Below, piece after piece: positions 8,112 through 16,720 of a stretch of DNA of 64,000 nucleotides; the first letter of the stretch is position 1; every line of letters begins with the position of its first letter. The position numbers and the translations under genes were made by a program. The DNA comes from Hymenobacter sp. UV11 (GTDB lineage: Bacteria; Bacteroidota; Bacteroidia; Cytophagales; Hymenobacteraceae). Below the pieces are notes generated by a model. The model did not search any database and was not told the DNA's origin. It saw only the letters and a list, made by a program, of their open reading frames with translations. Location: positions 310,001 to 374,000 of the forward strand of contig NZ_SRII01000003.1 of assembly GCF_004684095.1 (NCBI RefSeq). The letters are read 5' to 3'.

Positions 8112-8717
8112 TTACATCGGTGCTACTATTGGTAGCTGCATTTCGGCCGGAATAGCCGGTGCATCTTCGTCAATTTCCACAGCCGGCAGGGGAGCGTTAA
8201 TATCGTCGAAGACCATACCCGTGCACAGGCACATTTTGCGCTCATTCTCCGTCAGGATAGCGAAATTTTTGCAACTTTTGCAGCCTTTCCAAAAATCTTC
8301 GCTGGTCGTCAACTCCGAGAACGTCACGGGTTTGTAGCCCAGGTCGCTGTTGATTTTCATCACCGCCAGGCTGGTCGTGATGCCGAAAATCTTGGCGTTG
8401 GGATACTTGGTGCGCGACAGCCGAAAAATCTCGCGCTTGATGGCGCGGCCCAGGCCATTCTTACGCAGCTCGGTGTTCACCACGAGGCCCGAATTGGCCA
8501 CGAACTTGCCACTCTCGAAGGTTTCGATATAGCAGAAGCCGGCCAGCTCGCCGTCGACGAAGGCAATAACGGAATTTCCCTGGCGCATTTTCTCGCGCAC
8601 ATATTCCGGGTCGCGCTTAGCGATGCCAGTGCCCCGCTGCTTGGCCGACTCGATGTACCACTGGCACAGCAGGTCCGCGTAGTGCGTGTCTGCTGCCGTT
8701 GCAACCCGAATTGTCAT
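8112..8717 (-). CDS. GNAT family N-acyltransferase with C-terminal Cys cluster
   Basis: This 201-residue protein has a GNAT fold. An acetyl-CoA-loop motif is seen in ELRKNGLGRAIKREIF (83-98), preceded by IAFVDGELAGFCYIE. The C-terminal part has a Cys pattern Cys146-x2-Cys149 and Cys163-x-Cys165 (GCKSCKNF, KMCLCTG), which could bind a metal. It is the first structural gene of the leftward arginine operon and no argA or argJ is present. I infer that it supplies the first step, acylation of glutamate by acetyl- or succinyl-CoA. That is inference from position and fold, not shown by the sequence. The start at 8717 gives MTIRVATAAD, typical of GNATs. Confidence 0.88.
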   Translation of the reverse strand: MTIRVATAADTHYADLLCQWYIESAKQRGTGIAKRDPEYVREKMRQGNSVIAFVDGELAGFCYIETFESGKFVANSGLVVNTELRKNGLGRAIKREIFRLSRTKYPNAKIFGITTSLAVMKINSDLGYKPVTFSELTTSEDFWKGCKSCKNFAILTENERKMCLCTGMVFDDINAPLPAVEIDEDAPAIPAEMQLPIVAPM

Positions 8718-8850
8718 GATTATTAAAGGGATAACTTAAGGAAAGAGACGCAGTTAACCGGCCCCCACAACAAGCGAGTTAGCGGCAGAAAACCCGAAAT
8801 CTATCGGTTAAGCGGCCGGGCTCTCTCGCTGAATACGAGAATAGCTCGGT

Positions 8851-8892
8851 AAAAGCTGGCGTTACAGGCCAGCGCCGGCGGTTGAAGCCGGC
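8851..8892 (-). promoter_or_regulatory. candidate attenuator: two abutting hairpins plus T-run in arg leader
   Basis: On the minus strand GCCGGC-TTCAACC-GCCGGC (8892-8874) is followed without a gap by GCTGGC-CTGTAAC-GCCAGC (8873-8855) and then TTTT (8854-8851). The first hairpin begins on the last base of the stop codon of a 33-codon leader reading frame that ends in tandem CGA Arg codons. The second hairpin plus T-run resembles a weak intrinsic terminator. The layout is like amino-acid attenuators, but mutually exclusive structures were not computed. Confidence 0.45.
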
Positions 8893-8993
8893 TAGGATCG
8901 TCGCAGCAACGCGCAAACCAGCGTGCGCATGCTTTCCGAGCCCAAACGGGTCGTAGTGGAAAGCAGAGAATTGGTGCGAACCAAGTAAGTCAT
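8892..8993 (-). CDS. candidate 33-aa arginine leader peptide
   Basis: The reading frame starts with ATG at 8993 and reads MTYLVRTNSLLSTTTR then LGSESMRTLVCALLRRS, stop TAG at 8892. It has five Arg codons (residues 6, 16, 23, 31, 32), the last two being tandem CGA just before the end. A shorter version could start at the internal ATG (residue 22, 8930). It lies in the untranslated leader of the GNAT-argG-argC-argD-car operon, about 55 nt after the predicted start of transcription, and is followed immediately by two hairpins. Translation is not proven. The case rests on position, Arg content and the downstream hairpins. Confidence 0.4.
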   Translation of the reverse strand: MTYLVRTNSLLSTTTRLGSESMRTLVCALLRRS

Positions 8994-9054
8994 TGCAGAA
9001 AGTAGCCGTGGGCTAGCGAGTTAAACTAGCAAACCAGGGGCCATAATGGAGCCG

Positions 9055-9085
9055 CAAAGGTAAAAGTTCCTACTTTTGCCCGCAA
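9055..9085 (-). promoter_or_regulatory. candidate Bacteroidota promoter for leftward arg operon
   Basis: On the minus strand the -7 element TACCTTTG (9062-9055) fits TAnnTTTG exactly, and a -33 TTG (9085-9083) precedes it with a 20-nt spacer, the spacing expected for the Bacteroidota primary sigma factor. It would start the long leader in front of the GNAT gene. Confidence 0.6.
9071..9078 (+). promoter_or_regulatory. candidate -7 element for argB
   Basis: TACTTTTG matches TAnnTTTG and lies about 60 bp upstream of the argB start. No good -33 TTG is present at the expected distance. It overlaps the spacer of the opposing leftward promoter, so the two could interfere. Confidence 0.4.
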
Positions 9086-9138
9086 CAGAAAAGGTGTTTT
9101 TTTTCGCGGCTGGGTGAAGGGCTGGCGATGAACAAAAT

Positions 9139-9924
9139 ATGAATAAGCAGGAAGTAACTATTTATAAGATTGGGGGTGGCATTATTGACGATGCCGCCGA
9201 GCTGACGAAATTCCTGGCGCTACTGGCCCAGGTGGCCGGTCCCAAAATCCTGGTGCACGGCGGCGGCAAAGGCGCCAGCACGATGATGCGCGAACTAGGG
9301 ATGGAGCCCCAGCTCATCAACGGCCGCCGCATCACCGACGCCGCCACGCTCGATATCGTAACGATGTTTTACGCTGGCAAAACCAACAAGCAGGTGGTCG
9401 CCGAGCTGCAAAAGCAGGGCATAAACGCGCTGGGCTTGAGCGGGGCCGACGGCAACATAATCCGGGGTCACAAGCGTCCGGTGAAAGATATCGACTACGG
9501 CTTTGTGGGTGACTTGACGCCGGCCAGCGTCAATGTAACCTTATTGCAAACCTTGCTGGCGGCTAATATTACGCCCGTGCTATGCCCCATTATTCACGAT
9601 GGGCAAGGCCAATTATTGAATACCAACGCCGATACCATTGCCTCCGCCGTAGCCGTGGCGCTAGCTGCTGAGTACGAAGTGACGCTACACTACTGCTTTG
9701 AGAAGAATGGGGTGCTACGCGATGTGACTGATGATAACTCGGTGATTCCTGAAATTAATTCAAGAACTTATGCTGAATTAAAGCAGCAGGGAATTATTGC
9801 CGATGGGATGCTGCCCAAGCTGGAAAATGCCTTTTCGGCGCTGAACCAAGGGGTAGCAAAGGTAATTATTGGCCACGCGCTCAATATTGGGTCTGACTTG
9901 CGTACGTTGCTATGTCTGAATTAA
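9139..9924 (+). CDS. argB: acetylglutamate kinase (amino-acid kinase family)
   Basis: This enzyme phosphorylates the N-acylglutamate. It has 261 residues. Kinase motifs are IYKIGGGI near the N-terminus, ILVHGGGKGAS, LINGRRITD (substrate binding), GLSGADGNII and NTNADTIASAVAVALAA. It lacks an N-terminal extension for arginine-sensitive hexamer formation, so feedback inhibition by arginine may be weak; that is inference. It is the first gene of the rightward arm and its end overlaps argE by 13 nt. In Bacteroidota the substrate may be N-succinyl- rather than N-acetylglutamate. Confidence 0.93.
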   Translation: MNKQEVTIYKIGGGIIDDAAELTKFLALLAQVAGPKILVHGGGKGASTMMRELGMEPQLINGRRITDAATLDIVTMFYAGKTNKQVVAELQKQGINALGLSGADGNIIRGHKRPVKDIDYGFVGDLTPASVNVTLLQTLLAANITPVLCPIIHDGQGQLLNTNADTIASAVAVALAAEYEVTLHYCFEKNGVLRDVTDDNSVIPEINSRTYAELKQQGIIADGMLPKLENAFSALNQGVAKVIIGHALNIGSDLRTLLCLN

Positions 9925-10979
9925 TTGCGCAGCTGAGCGAAGAAGCGATTGAATTATTAACTCAATTAATTCAAACGCAGTCTTTTTCGCGGGAAGAAAC
10001 CGCTACTGCCGATATTCTGGAAGCATTTCTGACGCAGCATACTATTCCGGCTCAGCGGCAGGGACATAACGTGTGGGCCACAAGCCGCCATTTCGACCCC
10101 GCAAAGCCTACTATTTTACTCAACTCGCACCACGATACTGTGAGGCCGGGCGTGGCGTGGTCCTACCCCCCCTTTGGTGCGGTAAGGGAAGGTGATAAAT
10201 TAATTGGCCTGGGCAGCAACGACGCCGGGGCATCGGCGGTGAGCTTACTGGCGGTATTTCGATATTTTTACGACCAACCCACGGCGTTTAATTTAATTTG
10301 CGCTATCACGGCCGAGGAGGAAATTTCGGGCGCCAATGGCATCAAAAGTATTCTGCCTGAATTAGGAAAAATTGACCTCGGTATTGTGGGTGAACCCACC
10401 AGCATGAATGCCGCCATAGCCGAAAAAGGCCTGCTGGTGCTCGATGGCGTAGCACATGGCCGCACCGGCCACGCCGCCCGCAACGAGGGCGATAATGCGC
10501 TGTATAAAGCGCTGGATGATATTAATTGGCTGCGCAGCTACCAGTTTCCGAAAGTGTCGGAGTTGCTCGGGCCGGTGAAAATGACGGTAACCCAGATAAG
10601 CGCCGGCACGCAGCATAATGTAGTGCCTGATGAGTGCCGCTACGTGGTGGACGTGCGCCCTACGGAGTGCTACACGAACGAGGAAATTCTGGAAATAATC
10701 CGCGCGAATGTGCAAGCTGAAATTACGCCGCGCTCCACGCATTTGCAGTCGTCAGGAATTTCCTTAAATCATCCGATTGTGCGAAAGGCGGTGGCGATGG
10801 GAAAAACAACTTACGGCTCACCGACGCTCTCTGACCAGGCATTAATGCGGTTTCCTACCTTGAAGATGGGGCCGGGTGACAGCGCTCGCTCGCACGCGCC
10901 GGATGAATATATTTTGTTGAGTGAAATCCGCGGTGGAATTGCGGATTATATTGGTTTATTATCCGACTTTAAATTTTAA
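9912..10979 (+). CDS. argE: M20 family deacylase (acetylornithine/acylcitrulline deacetylase-like)
   Basis: This 355-residue M20 metallohydrolase has metal ligands in NSHHDTV (His74, Asp76 region), Asp104 in GSNDAG and the Glu pair in AITAEEEISGANG (about 135-136). The dimerisation domain begins near GRTGHAARNEGDNA. It removes the acyl group late in arginine synthesis. In Bacteroidota with a succinyl pathway the substrate would be N-acylcitrulline rather than N-acetylornithine. Its start overlaps argB by 13 nt, so the two are coupled. A palindromic repeat separates it from argH. Confidence 0.9.
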   Translation: MSELIAQLSEEAIELLTQLIQTQSFSREETATADILEAFLTQHTIPAQRQGHNVWATSRHFDPAKPTILLNSHHDTVRPGVAWSYPPFGAVREGDKLIGLGSNDAGASAVSLLAVFRYFYDQPTAFNLICAITAEEEISGANGIKSILPELGKIDLGIVGEPTSMNAAIAEKGLLVLDGVAHGRTGHAARNEGDNALYKALDDINWLRSYQFPKVSELLGPVKMTVTQISAGTQHNVVPDECRYVVDVRPTECYTNEEILEIIRANVQAEITPRSTHLQSSGISLNHPIVRKAVAMGKTTYGSPTLSDQALMRFPTLKMGPGDSARSHAPDEYILLSEIRGGIADYIGLLSDFKF

Positions 10980-10989
10980 TTCTCTTAGT

Positions 10990-11076
10990 CTGTCATGCTG
11001 AGCTTGCGAAGCATCTTGCCACGCCAGAATTAGTCGTTCAGCGGTGATAGGATGCTTCGCAAGCTCAGCATGACAG
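10990..11076. repeat. class A palindromic repeat, 26-bp perfect arms
   Basis: CTGTCATGCTGAGCTTGCGA... (10990-11015) and its exact complement (11051-11076) flank a 35-bp loop in the argE-argH gap. It could act as a stem in the argBEH transcript. Confidence 0.9.
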
Positions 11077-11103
11077 ATGGGTGGGAGCTAGTAGTTGTAA
11101 AAT

Positions 11104-12420
11104 ATGAAAATCTGGGAAAAAGGCTTCTCCGTCAACGATAAAATTGAGCAGTTCACGGTGGGGCAGGACCGGGAGCTGGATATGTACTTGGCGCCCTTCG
11201 ACATGCTGGCCTCCAAGGCGCAGGCGAAGATGCTGGCGAGTATTGGCTTGATTTCAAAAGAGGAAGAAAGTCAGCTGCTGCAAGGCTTGGACGAGCTGCT
11301 GGCGCAGGTCGAAAACGGCACGTTTCAGATTGAAGCCGATTTTGAGGATGTGCACTCCAAAATCGAATATTATTTGACCAATAAATTCGGTGATGCAGGC
11401 AAGAAAATCCACACGGCGCGCTCGCGGAATGACCAAGTGCTAACGGCGATTCAATTATTCATTAAGGATTATACCGAAAGAATTGGCGCTAAAATCCTGG
11501 AATTAGCCGATTTATTAATTCAACGGGGCGAGAAATATAAAAACGACTTGCTGCCGGGCTACACGCATTTTCAGGCGGCCATGCCGAGTAGCTTTGGGCT
11601 GTGGTTTGGCGCGTATGCCGAGCATTTACTGCTGGATATGAGTTTGCTGGAAGCGGCGCACACCGTGGCTGACCATAACCCGCTAGGCTCGGGCGCGGGC
11701 TTCGGCAGCAGCTTCGGTATCGACCGCGAGCAGACGACCCGCGAGATGGGATTTGGTAGCTTGGCTATCAGTGCGGTAGGTGCGCAGATGCTGCGCGGCA
11801 AGACTGAAAAAACGCTGGCTTTTGCCATAGCGGGCGTGGCAGGTACGCTCAGCAAACTGGCTTATGACCTAGTGCTGTATAACAGCCAGGATTTGGGCTT
11901 TGTGAAGCTACCGAAGGAATTTACGACGGGCTCCAGCATCATGCCGCACAAGAAAAATCCCGACGTTTTTGAGCTGGTGCGGGCGCACTGCAACCGGCTG
12001 CAAGCGCTGCCTACTGATATTATTCTCACCATTAATAATCTGCCCAGCGGCTACCACCGCGATTTTCAGATTTTGAAGGAGATATTATTCCGGCCGATGG
12101 TGCAGTTTGCGAATATTCTCGATATTCTGCTCTTCGCCGTGCCCGAATTGCAGGTAGTACCGGGCGTGATTGACCAGCCGAAGTACGACGCGATATTTTC
12201 GGTTGAGAATATCAATCAATTAATTCAGCAGGGCGTGCCGTTTCGGGATGCGTATAAGCAAGTGGGGCAGGCCGTGGACGCCGGCACCTACGTGCCGCAT
12301 AAGGAATTTGCGACTACGCACCTGGGTAGCGTGCACCAGCCGGGTCTCGATGCGCTGAGCGCGCGCCTGCAAGCCGTGCGGGCGCGCTTGCCTTGGATTG
12401 GGGCCATTGCGGAGGGGTAG
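11104..12420 (+). CDS. argH: argininosuccinate lyase
   Basis: This enzyme splits argininosuccinate into arginine and fumarate, the last step of arginine synthesis. It has 438 residues of the fumarase/aspartase superfamily. HTARSRNDQV (substrate binding), LPGYTHFQAAMPSS, and the superfamily signature TTGSSIMPHKKNPDVFEL near residue 280 are all present. It is third in the rightward arm, 124 bp after argE with a palindrome in the gap. The call is secure. Confidence 0.95.
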   Translation: MKIWEKGFSVNDKIEQFTVGQDRELDMYLAPFDMLASKAQAKMLASIGLISKEEESQLLQGLDELLAQVENGTFQIEADFEDVHSKIEYYLTNKFGDAGKKIHTARSRNDQVLTAIQLFIKDYTERIGAKILELADLLIQRGEKYKNDLLPGYTHFQAAMPSSFGLWFGAYAEHLLLDMSLLEAAHTVADHNPLGSGAGFGSSFGIDREQTTREMGFGSLAISAVGAQMLRGKTEKTLAFAIAGVAGTLSKLAYDLVLYNSQDLGFVKLPKEFTTGSSIMPHKKNPDVFELVRAHCNRLQALPTDIILTINNLPSGYHRDFQILKEILFRPMVQFANILDILLFAVPELQVVPGVIDQPKYDAIFSVENINQLIQQGVPFRDAYKQVGQAVDAGTYVPHKEFATTHLGSVHQPGLDALSARLQAVRARLPWIGAIAEG

Positions 12421-12490
12421 GGGGGTAGGAAGCTTGCGGCCCACGGCGTAGCTTAGCCGCCTAACAGCCGCTACTTCTGCCAAAACCCGT

Positions 12491-15400
12491 ATGAAAATCA
12501 CGAAGCTGCTCGTCGCCAATCGCGGTGAAATAGCCATCCGCGTGTTCCGCGCCGCCACCGAACTGGGTATTTCCACGGTCGGTATTTATACCTACGAGGA
12601 CCGCAACTCGCTGCACCGCTACAAGGCCGATGAGGCCTATCAGATTGGCGGCGACGACGAGCCGCTGCGCCCGTACCTTGATATTGAGGCCATTATCGCC
12701 GTAGCCAAGGAGAACGGCGTGCAGGCCATTCACCCCGGCTACGGGTTTTTGAGCGAGAATGCTAACCTGGCCCGGCGCTGCCGCGAGGAAGGCATCATCT
12801 TCGTGGGCCCGCGCCCCGAGGTGATGGAAGCGCTCGGCGACAAGGTGGCCGCCAAAGAAGTGGCGCTGCAATGCGAAGTGCCGCTGATTGAGAGCAGCGA
12901 GGCCGATTTGGTGGATGTGGAGGTGGCCCTGACCGAGGCGCACCGCATCGGCTACCCCATTATGCTCAAGGCTGCCTCGGGTGGAGGGGGTAGGGGCATG
13001 CGCGTGATTCGCGACGATGAGCAGCTGCGCAAGGGCTTCTTTGAGGCGCGCAACGAGGCGCTCAATGCCTTCGGCGACGACACCGTATTTCTGGAGAAAT
13101 TTGTGGAGCGGCCCAAGCACATCGAGGTGCAGCTGGTGGGCGACCAGCACGGGCACCTCACGCACCTTTACGAGCGCGACTGCTCGGTGCAGCGCCGCTT
13201 CCAGAAAGTAGTAGAGGTGGCGCCGGCCACAGACCTGACCGAGTCGCTGCGCCAGCGGCTGTATGAGTACGCGCTGAAAATCGGCCGGGCCGTGGGCTAC
13301 GACAACGTGGGCACGGTGGAATTCTTGGTGAACCCTGAGCTGGACCGCATCTATTTTATTGAGGTAAACCCCCGCATCCAGGTCGAGCACACGGTGACTG
13401 AGATGATAACGGGCGTAGATATCGTTAAAACCCAGATTTACATTGCCTCGGGCTACCCTCTCGAATCGCCCGAAATTGGGCTGGGACCCGACGTGACGGT
13501 GCCGCGCATGGGCGTGGCCGTGCAGTGCCGCATCACCACCGAAGACGCCACCAACGACTTCAAGCCCGACTACGGCACCATCGTGGCCTACCGCTCGGCG
13601 GGCGGCTTCGGCATCCGGCTCGACCAGGGCTCGGTGTACCAGGGCGCGGTGATTTCGCCGTTTTTTGACTCGCTGCTGGTGAAGGTATCGACCCAGGCGC
13701 CCACCCTGGCCGGCGCGGCCCAGAAAATGCTGCGCACGCTGGACGAGTTTCGGGTGCGGGGGGTGAAGACGAACATGCAGTTTTTGCAGAATATCGTCCG
13801 CAATCCCGAGTTTCAGGCCGGCGAGGCGACCGTTGATTTTATCAAGGACCACCCCGAGCTGCTCGATATCCGGAAGCGCCTCGACCGGGCCACGCGCCTG
13901 CTGCACTACATCGGCGAGGTGGTGGTGAATGGCAACCCCGACGTGGAAGGCCGCGTGGATGAGCGCCGCCAGGTGCGCCCCGCCCCGCTGCCCCACGCCG
14001 ACTGCACCCTACCCCCCCCCGCCGGCACCAAGCAGAAGCTGCAGGAGCTGGGCCCCGAAAAATTCAGCCAGTGGCTGCGCGCCGAGCCGCTCATTCACTA
14101 CACCGACACCACGCTGCGCGACGCTCACCAGAGCCTGCTGGCCACCCGCATGCGCACCATCGACATGCTGAAGGTGGCCGACCGCTACGCCCACCAGCAC
14201 CCCCAAACCTTCTCGATGGAGGTGTGGGGCGGGGCTACGTTCGACGTGGCGCTGCGCTTTCTGCACGAAGACCCTTGGGCGCGCCTCACCCGGCTGCGCG
14301 AAGCCGTGCCGAATATCTTGCTGCAAATGCTCATTCGCGGGGCTAATGGCGTGGGTTACAAGGCGTATCCGGATAACCTGACCGAGCGCTTCGTGGCCGA
14401 GGCCGGCGCCAAGGGCATTGACGTGTTCCGCATTTTTGACTCCCTGAACTGGATGAAGGGCATGGAGTCGTGCATCAACTTCGTGCGGAAGCAAACCACC
14501 GGCCTGGCCGAGGGCAGCATCTGCTACACCGGCGATATTCTGGACCTCAGCCGGCCCAAGTACAACCTGCAGTACTACCTCACGCTGGCCAAGCAGCTCG
14601 AAGATGCCGGTTCGCACATCCTCTGCATCAAGGATATGGCGGGCCTGCTGAAGCCCTACGCGGCGGCCGAGCTGATTCCGGCCCTGCGCGAAACGGTGAA
14701 GATTCCCATTCACCTGCACACCCACGACACCAGCAGCCTGCAGCCCGCCACCTACCTCAAGGCCGTGGAAGCGGGCGTGAACGTGATTGACGTGGCGCTG
14801 GGTGGCCTCTCGGGCCTCACCTCGCAGCCCAACTTCAACTCGCTGGTGGAGATGCTGCGCCACACGCCGCGCCACCGCGAGTTCGACCAGCGCAGCCTCA
14901 ACGAGTTCAGCGACTACTGGGAAGCCCTGCGCGAGCAGTATTACCCCTTCGAATCGGGCCTGCTGGCGGGCACGGCTGAGGTGTACGGGCACGAGATTCC
15001 GGGCGGGCAGTACTCCAACCTGCGGCCCCAGGCGGCGGCGCTGGGTTTACTCGACAAGTTTGAGGAAGTGAAGCAGCGCTTTCACGATGCCAACCAGCTG
15101 CTGGGCGATATTCCGAAGGTGACGCCCTCTTCCAAAGTGGTGGGCGACCTGGCCTTGTTCATGGTTTCCAATAAGTTGACGCCCGAGGAAGTTATCAGCC
15201 GGGGCGAGAGCCTGAGCTTCCCGGAGTCGGTGCGCGAGCTGCTGCGCGGCGATATTGGCCAGCCGCTGGGCGGCTGGCCCGCCGATATTCAGCGGGTGGT
15301 GCTCAAGGGTGAGCCGGCTTTCACCGACCGGCCCAACGAACACCTGGCGCCTATTGATTTTGACAAGGAGTGGGCCGATTTTGAGAAGGAGCACCCCTAC

Positions 15401-15934
15401 GCGCAATTCACCGACTTGCTTTCCAGCCTGCTCTACCCCAAGGTGTTTGCTGACTATTGGAAGTTCCGGCAGAACTACGGCGACGTGAGCCGGGTGCCTA
15501 CCCCCGTCTTTTTCTTCGGCCTGAAGGAAGGCGAAGAAACCATCATCACCATTGCGCGGGGCAAGACGATTATCATTCGTCTGCAGTCTATCGGCCCCGT
15601 GAATGACGAGGGGATGCGCACCGTGTTCTTCGCCCTCAACGGCCAGACCCGCAACCTGGAAGTGCGCGACCGGCACGTGGAAGTGAAGACCGTGCACAAC
15701 CAAAAGGCCGACCGCGCCAACCCCAAGCAAATTGGCGCGCCCCTGCAGGGCATGCTGAGCAAGGTGCTGGTGGCCGCCGGCCAGCAGGTAGCCAAAAACA
15801 CCCCGCTGTTTGTGATTGAAGCCATGAAAATGGAAACCACCATTACCGCGCCCGACGACCTGACGGTGGGCACCCTGGCGCTGGGCGAGGGCGCCCGCGT
15901 GCAGGCCGACGACCTGGTGCTGACGGTGGCGTAG
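12491..15934 (+). CDS. pyc: pyruvate carboxylase
   Basis: This is a 1147-residue biotin enzyme that carboxylates pyruvate to oxaloacetate, refilling the TCA cycle and supplying aspartate. The N-terminal biotin carboxylase part (1 to about 460) shows VANRGEIAIRVFRAATELG, the glycine-rich ATP loop KAASGGGGRGM and EVNPRIQVEHTVTE. The carboxyltransferase part (about 530-1010) begins near YTDTTLRDAHQSLLATR and includes KDMAGLLKPYAA and HLHTHDTSS. The C-terminal biotinyl domain carries the lysine in IEAMKMETT (about residue 1113). The length equals the usual single-chain enzyme. It follows argH by 70 bp without an obvious terminator. Confidence 0.97.
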   Translation: MKITKLLVANRGEIAIRVFRAATELGISTVGIYTYEDRNSLHRYKADEAYQIGGDDEPLRPYLDIEAIIAVAKENGVQAIHPGYGFLSENANLARRCREEGIIFVGPRPEVMEALGDKVAAKEVALQCEVPLIESSEADLVDVEVALTEAHRIGYPIMLKAASGGGGRGMRVIRDDEQLRKGFFEARNEALNAFGDDTVFLEKFVERPKHIEVQLVGDQHGHLTHLYERDCSVQRRFQKVVEVAPATDLTESLRQRLYEYALKIGRAVGYDNVGTVEFLVNPELDRIYFIEVNPRIQVEHTVTEMITGVDIVKTQIYIASGYPLESPEIGLGPDVTVPRMGVAVQCRITTEDATNDFKPDYGTIVAYRSAGGFGIRLDQGSVYQGAVISPFFDSLLVKVSTQAPTLAGAAQKMLRTLDEFRVRGVKTNMQFLQNIVRNPEFQAGEATVDFIKDHPELLDIRKRLDRATRLLHYIGEVVVNGNPDVEGRVDERRQVRPAPLPHADCTLPPPAGTKQKLQELGPEKFSQWLRAEPLIHYTDTTLRDAHQSLLATRMRTIDMLKVADRYAHQHPQTFSMEVWGGATFDVALRFLHEDPWARLTRLREAVPNILLQMLIRGANGVGYKAYPDNLTERFVAEAGAKGIDVFRIFDSLNWMKGMESCINFVRKQTTGLAEGSICYTGDILDLSRPKYNLQYYLTLAKQLEDAGSHILCIKDMAGLLKPYAAAELIPALRETVKIPIHLHTHDTSSLQPATYLKAVEAGVNVIDVALGGLSGLTSQPNFNSLVEMLRHTPRHREFDQRSLNEFSDYWEALREQYYPFESGLLAGTAEVYGHEIPGGQYSNLRPQAAALGLLDKFEEVKQRFHDANQLLGDIPKVTPSSKVVGDLALFMVSNKLTPEEVISRGESLSFPESVRELLRGDIGQPLGGWPADIQRVVLKGEPAFTDRPNEHLAPIDFDKEWADFEKEHPYAQFTDLLSSLLYPKVFADYWKFRQNYGDVSRVPTPVFFFGLKEGEETIITIARGKTIIIRLQSIGPVNDEGMRTVFFALNGQTRNLEVRDRHVEVKTVHNQKADRANPKQIGAPLQGMLSKVLVAAGQQVAKNTPLFVIEAMKMETTITAPDDLTVGTLALGEGARVQADDLVLTVA

Positions 15935-15979
15935 CGTTACTAGGTAGCCGATGGTAGGCCAAGTCTTATAGGTACATGT

Positions 15980-16714
15980 ATGACTACAGTGAGCATGTTT
16001 TTTAGGAGTGCGACCCTGGCCCTGGGGTGTAGCCTGCCGTTGCTAAGCCACGCGCAAAGCTCAGAGCTGGCCCGTGACCATAACAGCAATAATTTCAACA
16101 ACGGGTATGCCATGCCGCCTCCCGAAGCGAATACGCTGCAAGGCAGCCCGTTTCTGCTGGCTTCCTGGTTGCCGGGTACCATTCTGCTAAGCGCTTCGAC
16201 GCAGCCCATTGCCACGCCACTGAAATATGACGTGTACCGGCAAGAGCTGCGGGTGCGCCGTGCCAAAGGCGACTCGGTAGTGGTGCCCCTGGGTCAGGTG
16301 CGCGAATTCAGCCTCCTGGGCGGTAGTCTGGCCCGCCGCTTTGTGTGCTATTCTTCGGCGGCCTTGCCCGCCGAAGGGGGCAGCTGCGGGGAGGTGGTCT
16401 TCGATGGCCCGCACGCCCAGCTATTGAAATTCGTGCGCAAAGAAGTTAAGAAACGGGCTGTTGAAAACGGTGCCTACGTGTCGAACAACACGGTAAATGT
16501 GCTCGAAGAGCAGACGCACTACTACCTGCACTGGCCGGCCGATGGCCACTTCACCCCGCTCAAGCTGAAGCGCGCCAGCCTGGAGCAGGCGTTGGCCGGC
16601 CAGCCGGCGGCCCTGGCGGCCCTAAAAGCGCGCAAGGGTGGCCTCAGCTCGGAAGCCGACTTGGCAGCAGCGCTGGCAGTTATCGACCCCGTGCTTACTA
16701 CCCCCGCGAAATAA
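15980..16714 (+). CDS. secreted hypothetical protein
   Basis: The 244-residue product starts with a signal peptide (MTTVSMFFRSATLALGCSLP, cleavage near SHAQ). The mature part contains TPLKYDVYRQELRVRR and a predicted beta-rich segment with two Cys (RFVCYSS, GSCGEVVF), then a Lys-rich region and an Ala-rich C-terminus. This layout (description of a YDVY-type opening followed by LLKFVRKEV) resembles conserved periplasmic proteins of unknown role in Bacteroidota. It ends 6 bp before an M28 peptidase gene and is probably co-transcribed with it. I assign no function. Confidence 0.75.
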   Translation: MTTVSMFFRSATLALGCSLPLLSHAQSSELARDHNSNNFNNGYAMPPPEANTLQGSPFLLASWLPGTILLSASTQPIATPLKYDVYRQELRVRRAKGDSVVVPLGQVREFSLLGGSLARRFVCYSSAALPAEGGSCGEVVFDGPHAQLLKFVRKEVKKRAVENGAYVSNNTVNVLEEQTHYYLHWPADGHFTPLKLKRASLEQALAGQPAALAALKARKGGLSSEADLAAALAVIDPVLTTPAK

Positions 16715-16720
16715 TACGGT

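Larger units (their letters stand above)
8718..9138. other. divergent intergenic region with arg operon leader
   Basis: This 421-bp region separates the leftward GNAT-argG arm from the rightward argB arm. It contains facing candidate promoters near 9055-9085, a leftward leader of roughly 330 nt with a short Arg-containing reading frame, and several hairpin-forming segments. No tRNA or known riboswitch was recognised. Confidence 0.8.

Noticed and set aside
8718..9054. tRNA or known riboswitch in the arg leader
   Set aside because: No cloverleaf with T-loop GTTCRA and no conserved riboswitch core was recognised; the hairpins fit a leader-attenuator better.
12461..13996. 511-codon leftward reading frame (and a 327-codon one at 14009-14992)
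   Set aside because: Both are antisense to pyruvate carboxylase and show no recognisable domain.
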